The translations under genes and the position numbers were made by a program. The notes under the pieces are model-generated. The model worked only from the letters and a program-made list of their open reading frames with translations, had not been told where the DNA came from and searched no databases. From Solirubrobacteraceae bacterium (GTDB lineage Bacteria; Actinomycetota; Thermoleophilia; Solirubrobacterales; Solirubrobacteraceae): a stretch of 64,000 nucleotides of DNA. How positions within the stretch are numbered: position 1 is the first letter of the stretch; each line of letters opens with the position of its first letter. This document shows, piece by piece, positions 26,271 through 32,726 of this stretch. The stretch is taken from NCBI GenBank assembly GCA_023230855.1, contig JALNWQ010000011.1, positions 1 to 64,000 on the forward strand, written 5' to 3'.

Positions 26271-26720
26271 TCACCGCGGCACCGCCGCTCCCACGGCCCA
26301 CGTGCCGGTGAAGGTCGCGCAGATCCGGTCCTGCTCGTCGGTGGCGGTCGCCTCGAGGAAGATCAACGTGCGGCCCGCCTGGATCACCCGGGCGGTGTAG
26401 ACGAGCGCGCCGATCGCCGGGCGGAGGAACGACGTGTTGAGCGTCGCCGTCGCCGGCAGCCGTCCGGGGGCGCGGGTCGCCGCGCACAGTCCGAGGACCT
26501 GGTCGGCGATCGCGATCACCAGGCCACCGTGGATGCTCCCGTTGGGGTTGAGCGGGAACCCTCCACCGGTGAACCGCACCACCACCTCGCCCGGCGCGGC
26601 CGACACGCACTCCAGCCCCCACTCGCGCGACGGCGGCATCCCCTCCACCCACCGCCGCCACGCCTCGGCGGGCGCGTCGGCGTCGGGGGCGTCGGGCGGA
26701 ACGGGCAGGACGTCGGGCAC
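26271..26720 (-). CDS. hot-dog fold thioesterase (PaaI-like)
   Basis: A 149-residue cytoplasmic protein. The hot-dog core spans ~30-145, with NGSIHGGLVIAIADQVLG containing the Asn...HGG...Asp pattern of PaaI-type acyl-CoA thioesterases, followed by TATLNTSFLRPAIGALVYTA. Such enzymes hydrolyse acyl- or aryl-CoA thioesters as housekeeping. GTG 26720 is favoured because a minus-strand TAGCGT -10 box lies 8 nt upstream; longer in-frame starts would cover that box. It is single and divergent from the RCC1-repeat gene. Confidence 0.85.
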   Translation of the reverse strand: MPDVLPVPPDAPDADAPAEAWRRWVEGMPPSREWGLECVSAAPGEVVVRFTGGGFPLNPNGSIHGGLVIAIADQVLGLCAATRAPGRLPATATLNTSFLRPAIGALVYTARVIQAGRTLIFLEATATDEQDRICATFTGTWAVGAAVPR

Positions 26721-26728
26721 GGCGGGCG

Positions 26729-26734
26729 ACGCTA
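26729..26734 (-). promoter_or_regulatory. -10 box of leaderless thioesterase gene
   Basis: TAGCGT on the minus strand with an 8-nt spacer to GTG 26720. Confidence 0.5.
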
Positions 26735-26822
26735 CCGGCCCGGCCGTGGGAGCGCCCGGGACCGTGCGTCCCCCGCCACCAGATGGCCGATCCCACGCAT
26801 GGTCCGCGCCGAGTGGCCGGGC

Positions 26823-26828
26823 TAGCGT
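26823..26828 (+). promoter_or_regulatory. -10 box for RCC1-repeat gene
   Basis: TAGCGT, about 100 nt before ATG 26930. This gene has a normal leader and the RBS GAGAGG at 26915-26920. Confidence 0.4.
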
Positions 26829-26929
26829 CCGCGACTCGCTCGCGGAGCCCGCGCCCGACCGCAGGCCGTGGACCGGTGACCGCCGGCGCCCGTGCGAGGC
26901 CATTCCCCCCGACCGAGAGGCGACAGATC

Positions 26930-29900
26930 ATGTCCTGGCCCAGGCTGCCCATTCATCCGGCGGTGACCGGCGCGCGGTCATGGCCGGCGATCGCCGCGAC
27001 CGCGCTGGCGTGCGCGGTCGTGCTCGCCCTGACGGTGACGATCGGCACCGCGGGCGCCGCGACGGTCTCCGCCGGTGGCGACCAGTCCTGTGCGCTCAAG
27101 CCGGACGGCGCGGTGTGGTGCTGGGGCGCCTCCAACGCCGGGCTCGGCGACGGTGCGACGACCCGCTCCGCGGCGCCCGTCGCGGTTCCGGCCGCGAGCC
27201 CGGCGACCGCCGTCGCGGTCGGTGGCGGGTTCGCGTGCGCGCTCGGCGTCGACCGGGCGGTCCGGTGCTGGGGCGCCGGGTCCTCCGGTCAGCTGGGCGA
27301 CGGGAACGGTGCCGCGAGCGCCGTCCCGGTCCCGGTGAGCGGCGTCGGGGACGCGGTCGCGATCACCGCGGGCGACGAGCACGCGTGCGCGGTACGGGCG
27401 AACGGCCGGGTCGCGTGCTGGGGCGACGGCGGCGCCGGGCAGCTCGGCGACGGGGACGCCGTCGACCGCGACGCGCCGGTCGACGTCGTCGGGATCACCG
27501 ACGCGGTCGCGATCGCCGCGGGCGAGGAGCACACGTGCGCCGTCCGCGGGTCCGGCACGGTGAAGTGCTGGGGCGAGGGCGACGACGGGCAGCTCGGCGA
27601 CGGGCAGGAGGACCAGAGCGACACGCCGGTCGACGTCGACGGCGTCACCGACGCGGTCGCGATCGCCGCGGGCGAGGCCCACACGTGCACCGTCCGCCGC
27701 TCGGGTGGCGTGCAGTGCTGGGGCGACAACTGGCGCGGCCAGCTCGGCGACGGCACGACCGACGACCACAGCGTGCCGACCTCCGTCCAGCACGTGGGTG
27801 ACGCGACCGACATCGCCGCCGGCGAGGCGTTCACCTGCGTCGCCCGGCAGGGTGCGGTCGCCCGCTGCTGGGGCGACGGCGAGCACGCCCAGCTCGGGAC
27901 CGCCGCGTCCGGCGCTACGAACCCCGCCCCGGTCGACGTTCCCGGCACCGCCGGCGCGACCGAGATCGCCGCGGCGGAGACGCACGCGTGCCTGCGCACC
28001 GCGGCCGCCGAGGTCCGCTGCTGGGGCCGCGACGGCTGGGCCCCGGCCGGCGTCGGCCGGCTCGGCAACGGCCGCACGTCGGCGTCCGCCGACCCGGTGA
28101 CCGTCCACGGGCTCACCGACGCGGCGACGGTCACCGCCGGCTACCACGCCTCCTGCGCGCTGCGCACCGGCGGCACGGTCGCCTGCTGGGGCGTCGGCGA
28201 CGACGGCGCGCTCGGCCACGGCGCGACCACCGACTCCGCGGTTCCGGTCGCGGTCAGTGGGCTCACCGACGCGACGCGGCTCACCACCGGGTCGTCGCAC
28301 TCGTGCGTGATCCGCGACGGCGGGCAGGCGCTCTCCTGCTGGGGCTCGAACTCCAACGGGCGACTCGGGGTCCCCGGTCCGCCGCTCGACCCGGGCGCCA
28401 TGCCGGCCCGGTCGACGGTGCCCGCCCCGGTGCACGTCGACGGGATCCTCCTCGGCAAGCCGGCCACGGCGCGGTTCCGGACGGTGGCGGCCGGTGGCGC
28501 GTTCTCGTGCGCGCTCGTCGCCGACGAGTCGGGCTCGCCCGACGGCCAGGTCTGGTGCTGGGGCAGCGGCAGCTCCGGGCAGCTCGGTGACGGCGGGCCG
28601 GTCGACCCGGCCCGGCACACCGTCCCGATGGCGGTCCAGGTGCACGGCGGAGGACCGTTCTTCCCCGTCGCCCCGCAACCGACGCAGGGGTCGACGCTCG
28701 CCGCCGGCTTCAGCCACGCCTGCGCGATCGTCGTCGGGCCCGACCGTCGGGTGCGCTGCTGGGGCGCGGACTACGCCGGTCAGCTCGGTGGCGGGGTGGC
28801 CGGTCCGGCGAGGAACGAGACCGTCGAGGTGCCGGGACTGAGCGACGCCCGGTCGCTCGTCGCCGGCGACGAGCACACCTGCGCGCTGCGCGGCGACGGC
28901 ACCGTCGAGTGCTGGGGCGCCGGGGCGCGCGGCCAGCTCGGGACCGGGACGACCCCGGCGGTCCAGGGTCCGACCCCAGTTCCGCTGGGCGACGACGCCG
29001 TCGCCCTGTACGCCGGCGGCGACCAGACCTGCGCGACGCTCGCCGACGGCACGACGTCCTGTTGGGGCGCCCGCGTCGACGGGCGGTTCCACGCCGGCGG
29101 GTCCGTCGCGGACCGCCCGTCGCCGCATCCGCTCGAGGGGGTCGGCGCGCCGACCTCGGTGGCGTTGCGCAACGACAGCCAGGGCCAGCACGGGTGCGCC
29201 GTCACGGGCGGCGCGGTCCGCTGCTGGGGTCACGGCCAGAGCGGCCAGCTCGGTGACGGCGCGATGCCGACCGGCCACCACCCGCTGCAGACGACGCCGA
29301 CGACGGTGGTCGGGTTCGCCGCGGTGACCCCTCCGGACGTTCCGGTGACCCCGGGGTGGCCGACGCCCGGGCCCGCTCCCGGGCTCGGTGGCGGACCGGG
29401 TGCCGGCACCGGTCCGGTGGTGACCCCGGTTCCGCAGCCGACTGCGCCGCGGCGCCCCTCCGCCCCGGTCGCCGAGCTGCGTGACGGCCGGCTGGCGCTG
29501 CGTGCGCTGACGGTCCGCCGGGCGGCGAAGGTCAAGGCCTGTCCGCGCACCGCGCGGGCGGCGATCAGCGGGCGGGTGGCGGTGCGGTCCGGTGGACGGA
29601 CCGTCACCCGGACGGTGCGGACGACCCGGTCGATCCGGTTGACGCGCACCGCGACGGCGTGCCGGACGACCGCCACCATCCGCATCACCGGACGGCTGGC
29701 GAAGGCCCGCAAGGTGACGCTCACCATCACCGGCAAGGGCATCCGGACGACCCGCCGGACGCTCACCGCCCGCGCGAGCGTCGCGCTGCGTCCCACCGCG
29801 GTCCGCCTGGACGGCCTCGTGGTCCGGTCCACCCGCAACGACGTGTGCCCGGCCCGCGCGACGGTGACGGTCACCGGCGCCACGAAGAGCACCCGCAAGC

Positions 29901-30067
29901 GCAGGGTCGTCAAGCGCAACGTCGCCGTGCGCCTGGCCCCGACCGCGAACTGTCGCCTGACGACGACGGTGAAGCTCCCCAAGGCCCTGCGCCGCGTCAC
30001 CGCCGCCACCGTGACGGTGCAGGCGAGCGGCCTGCGCACGACCAAGCGCACGGTGCGGGCGGGTTGA
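26930..30067 (+). CDS. secreted RCC1-repeat protein with 14 repeats
   Basis: A 1045-residue protein. A signal/membrane segment covers ~18-45. Residues ~48-800 contain 14 RCC1-type repeats, each with a pair of cysteines in the form SCALKPDGAVWCWG, then a QLGDG turn. Typical RCC1 repeats form seven-bladed propellers, so 14 repeats could make two. The regular Cys-X(8-20)-CWG pairs suggest one disulfide per blade, in keeping with an extracellular site. A Pro-rich linker (~800-845) leads to a ~200-residue basic domain with TTRSIRLTRTATACRTTATI-type strands. The partner or ligand is unknown. A hairpin terminator follows. Confidence 0.88.
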   Translation: MSWPRLPIHPAVTGARSWPAIAATALACAVVLALTVTIGTAGAATVSAGGDQSCALKPDGAVWCWGASNAGLGDGATTRSAAPVAVPAASPATAVAVGGGFACALGVDRAVRCWGAGSSGQLGDGNGAASAVPVPVSGVGDAVAITAGDEHACAVRANGRVACWGDGGAGQLGDGDAVDRDAPVDVVGITDAVAIAAGEEHTCAVRGSGTVKCWGEGDDGQLGDGQEDQSDTPVDVDGVTDAVAIAAGEAHTCTVRRSGGVQCWGDNWRGQLGDGTTDDHSVPTSVQHVGDATDIAAGEAFTCVARQGAVARCWGDGEHAQLGTAASGATNPAPVDVPGTAGATEIAAAETHACLRTAAAEVRCWGRDGWAPAGVGRLGNGRTSASADPVTVHGLTDAATVTAGYHASCALRTGGTVACWGVGDDGALGHGATTDSAVPVAVSGLTDATRLTTGSSHSCVIRDGGQALSCWGSNSNGRLGVPGPPLDPGAMPARSTVPAPVHVDGILLGKPATARFRTVAAGGAFSCALVADESGSPDGQVWCWGSGSSGQLGDGGPVDPARHTVPMAVQVHGGGPFFPVAPQPTQGSTLAAGFSHACAIVVGPDRRVRCWGADYAGQLGGGVAGPARNETVEVPGLSDARSLVAGDEHTCALRGDGTVECWGAGARGQLGTGTTPAVQGPTPVPLGDDAVALYAGGDQTCATLADGTTSCWGARVDGRFHAGGSVADRPSPHPLEGVGAPTSVALRNDSQGQHGCAVTGGAVRCWGHGQSGQLGDGAMPTGHHPLQTTPTTVVGFAAVTPPDVPVTPGWPTPGPAPGLGGGPGAGTGPVVTPVPQPTAPRRPSAPVAELRDGRLALRALTVRRAAKVKACPRTARAAISGRVAVRSGGRTVTRTVRTTRSIRLTRTATACRTTATIRITGRLAKARKVTLTITGKGIRTTRRTLTARASVALRPTAVRLDGLVVRSTRNDVCPARATVTVTGATKSTRKRRVVKRNVAVRLAPTANCRLTTTVKLPKALRRVTAATVTVQASGLRTTKRTVRAG

Positions 30068-30078
30068 GACGACCGCCT

Positions 30079-30113
30079 GTTCCGTCCCGTCCCACGACGG
30101 GGCGGGACGGAAC
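30079..30113 (+). terminator. terminator hairpin after RCC1 gene
   Basis: GTTCCGTCCCG (30079-30089) pairs perfectly with CGGGACGGAAC (30103-30113), 11 bp with a 13-nt loop, 12 nt after the stop codon. The rest of the gap to 30232 is GC-rich without another clear feature. Confidence 0.7.
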
Positions 30114-30232
30114 GGGGTGGGGCCACCCGTGGTGGGGCGGCCCCGACTCCGGGCCGGTTGGCCTCGATTCGAGGTGGGGCTGGCCCTGGTGCGGCGGCGC
30201 GGTCCCGTCGAACGGTGGGTCCTTTCCGCGGC

Positions 30233-31138
30233 TCAGCCCCCGCCGTCCCCCTCCCGCCTCCCCTCCTCCAGCTCCCGGTGCAACCGCACGCGGAGCTCGG
30301 TGCGGAGCTCCTCCAGGGTCTTCGTCAGCTCGTCGATGCGGTCCTCGACGGCGACGATGAGGTCGTCCTCGCGACCCTCGGTCGCGGCGGCCGCGGCGCG
30401 CTCGCGGATCCGCTGCTCGTCGCGGTGCTGGGCGCGCGCCTCCTCCATCGCGCCGATGACGATGCCGATGAAGAGGTTGAAGATGAGGAACGACGCGACG
30501 AGGACGTACGACACGTAGAACAGCAGCGTCCAGTCCGACAGCTCGCGGCCGGCGGCGACGTAGTCCGGCAGGTTCTCCAGCGTCAGCAGGACGAACATCG
30601 TGATCATCGCCGTGCCGACCGTGCCGTACTGCTCGGGGTCGTGATCGGCGAAGATCACCCAGCCGACCATCCCGTACACGTAGATCAACAGCGCGGTCAT
30701 CACCGCCAGGCCGGCCACCCCCGGCAGTGACCGCAGCACCGCGCCGAAGATCACCTGCAGATCGGGGAGGAACCGCACCACGCGGACGATCCGGGCCAGG
30801 CGCAACAGGCGGAGCAGCGTCGCGTTCTCGCGCAGGCCCGGCAGGAAGCTCGCCACGACGACGAAGAAGTCGAAGAGGTTCCACCGGTTGGCGGCGAACC
30901 GTCGGACCGTCGCGCGCGGCCCGTCGGGGTGGATCGACCCGACCATCCGGATGAGCAGCTCGACGACGAAGATCCCGAGGAAGACGTCGTTGATCCGGCT
31001 GAGCGTGTCGCCCGCGTCGTCCGCCACCGACGGATAGGTCTCCAGCCCCAGGACGACCGCGTTGACGACGATGACGACGAGGATCGCCGCGTCGAAGCGG
31101 GCGGATCCGGCGAGCGCACGGCAACGGGCGACGATCAT
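30233..31138 (-). CDS. voltage-gated ion channel, bacterial sodium channel (NavBac)-like
   Basis: A 301-residue six-helix channel subunit, close in length to NaChBac-type channels. The voltage sensor S4 is LRLLRLARIVRVVRFLPDL, with five arginines at every third position. The pore loop has MFVLLTLENLPDYV; NavBac filters read TLESW, so Asn-Leu replaces Ser-Trp. S6 follows (LIFNLFIGIVIGAMEEA). The C-terminus (RIDELTKTLEELRTELRVRL) fits the coiled-coil tetramer bundle. ATG 31138 starts just before S1; a longer ATG at 31219 would overlap the AbiE promoter. It is divergent from the AbiE pair. Ion selectivity cannot be decided from this variant filter. Confidence 0.88.
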   Translation of the reverse strand: MIVARCRALAGSARFDAAILVVIVVNAVVLGLETYPSVADDAGDTLSRINDVFLGIFVVELLIRMVGSIHPDGPRATVRRFAANRWNLFDFFVVVASFLPGLRENATLLRLLRLARIVRVVRFLPDLQVIFGAVLRSLPGVAGLAVMTALLIYVYGMVGWVIFADHDPEQYGTVGTAMITMFVLLTLENLPDYVAAGRELSDWTLLFYVSYVLVASFLIFNLFIGIVIGAMEEARAQHRDEQRIRERAAAAATEGREDDLIVAVEDRIDELTKTLEELRTELRVRLHRELEEGRREGDGGG

Positions 31139-31193
31139 GCGAAGGCGAATCGTGTCAGAGGGGGCGGGCGGGACCGGACGGCTTGCAGAAAGT

Positions 31194-31208
31194 ATGGCGT
31201 TTTGCCAT
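31194..31208. promoter_or_regulatory. inverted repeat, likely AbiEi operator
   Basis: ATGGC-GTTTT-GCCAT lies 10 nt before ATG 31218 in an unusually AT-rich spot. AbiEi antitoxins are known to bind inverted repeats in their own promoters. The site also lies upstream of the divergent channel gene. Confidence 0.55.
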
Positions 31209-31217
31209 GATTTGCGC

Positions 31218-31760
31218 ATGCCCGGCCGGGTCTACAGCGAGCTGGCGGAGATCGCGCTGGACCAGTACGGCTACGTGACGACGGTCGATGCGCGTGAGAT
31301 CGGGGTGAACCCGCAGCGTCTCGTGGAGATGGCCGCCCGCGGGACGGCGGAGCGCGTGTTCCACGGCATCTACCGGTTGCCGGTGGTCGGTGAGGGCGGA
31401 CTCGATCAGCTCATGCTTGCGACGCTGTGGCCACGGGGGCTGGGGGTGTTGTCGCACGAGACCGCGCTCGACGTTCACGACCTGTGCGACGTCAATCCGG
31501 CGAAGGTCCACGTCTCCGTGCCGATGTCCTATCGCCTCACGCGCGAGGTGCCGAGCGTGTACCAGATGCACCGCCGAAGGCTCGATCCGGAGGAGGTGAC
31601 GCGGCACGAAGGGATTCCGATCGTGACCGCGCCCCGAGCCATTCTGGACGGCATCGAGGCGCATCTCCGTCCCGGCCTGATCGATCAGGCGGTCGGCGCC
31701 GCCCGGCGTCGCGGCCTCTTGGACGCCGTCGACCTCGAGCGCATCGCCACCGCCCGGTGA
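31218..31760 (+). CDS. abiEi: AbiEi-type antitoxin/transcriptional repressor
   Basis: A 180-residue protein. The N-terminus (~1-60) is a winged-helix-like domain (ALDQYGYVTTVDAREIGVNP...VFHGIYRL), as in AbiEi. The rest follows the antitoxin family pattern (LSHETALDVHDLCD, APRAILDGI). In type IV AbiE systems AbiEi represses the operon and counters AbiEii without direct contact. ATG 31218 is fixed by the inverted-repeat operator just upstream. Its stop overlaps the start of the next gene by 4 nt (GTGA). GC content is visibly lower than in the flanks, suggesting recent acquisition. Confidence 0.85.
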   Translation: MPGRVYSELAEIALDQYGYVTTVDAREIGVNPQRLVEMAARGTAERVFHGIYRLPVVGEGGLDQLMLATLWPRGLGVLSHETALDVHDLCDVNPAKVHVSVPMSYRLTREVPSVYQMHRRRLDPEEVTRHEGIPIVTAPRAILDGIEAHLRPGLIDQAVGAARRRGLLDAVDLERIATAR

Positions 31761-32599
31761 CCCGCAAGCCGCCGCATAGCGTCCGTGTCCTGCACAAGTG
31801 GATCAGCGAACACGCGGACGCCACGGGCGAGCCGGTGGTTCGCGCGCAACGGTGGGTGTCGTTCATGGTCATCGCCAGCGTCCTGGACCGCGTCCGCGAC
31901 GAACGTGACGATCCCCTGTTCCTCCTCAAGGGCGGCGCGGCGATGGAGCTACGGCTCGGCCTGCGGGCCCGCGCGACGAAGGACTTCGACGTGTCGTTCC
32001 GCGACCGTACGGAGGAGATGCTCGGGAATCTCGATACGGCGCTGCGCCTGCCGTTCGGCGACTTCGAGGTCACCCGTGGCGAGCCGGCCCCGATCGGGCC
32101 GACGGCGTCGCAGCGCATCGACTTGAAGCTTGCCTATCGCGGGCGCTCGTGGCAGACGGTCCGCCTGGAGATCGCACCGGCCGAGGGCAGCGCGGGACAG
32201 GATGTCGATCCGGTGGCGGGTATAGCCCTCGACCGCTTCGGGCTCACGGCAGTGGACCGCGTGCCGTGCGTGTCCATTCGCTACCAGATCGCCCAGAAGA
32301 TTCACGCCTGCACAACCATGCCGGGTGGTCGACCGAACGACCGCTCGCGCGACCTCATCGACTTGTTGTTGCTCCGTGATCTGGTGGGAGCGGAGCAGCT
32401 AGGCGACGTCCGGGTAGCGTGCGTGGAGACGTTCGAACTGCGCGATCGACACGCGTGGCCACCGACGGTGACCGTGATGGATCCGTGGCGACAGACGTAC
32501 CCGCTCGAAGCCGAGGCGCTCGACTTCGATCCGCGGGATGTCGACGTGGCGACGGAACGCGTCCAGTGCTTCATCCACGAGATCGCCGACGCGCGCTGA
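31757..32599 (+). CDS. abiEii: AbiEii-type nucleotidyltransferase toxin
   Basis: A 280-residue protein of the AbiEii nucleotidyltransferase family. The active-site signature FLLKGGAAMELRLG is followed by RATKDFDV, giving the G-S/G...DxD pattern of a DNA polymerase beta-like fold. Later conserved parts are QKIHACTTMPGGRPNDRSRD and DLIDLLLL. Such toxins transfer nucleotides and stop growth, causing abortive phage infection. GTG 31757 overlaps the antitoxin stop. The GC dip ends with this gene. It converges on the aminotransferase-decarboxylase gene, with about 127 nt of featureless sequence between. Confidence 0.87.
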   Translation: MTRKPPHSVRVLHKWISEHADATGEPVVRAQRWVSFMVIASVLDRVRDERDDPLFLLKGGAAMELRLGLRARATKDFDVSFRDRTEEMLGNLDTALRLPFGDFEVTRGEPAPIGPTASQRIDLKLAYRGRSWQTVRLEIAPAEGSAGQDVDPVAGIALDRFGLTAVDRVPCVSIRYQIAQKIHACTTMPGGRPNDRSRDLIDLLLLRDLVGAEQLGDVRVACVETFELRDRHAWPPTVTVMDPWRQTYPLEAEALDFDPRDVDVATERVQCFIHEIADAR

Positions 32600-32726
32600 C
32601 CGGTGCCCGTCGAAGCTCGGTTGGACATGCCTCGGTGAGCGAGTGGTTCCTCGACGTTCATGGCAGGCGTCGGCGAGGTCCGTTCCACCGCCACTTCCCA
32701 CGTCCTCGAGTGCCGCCACCCCGCCG

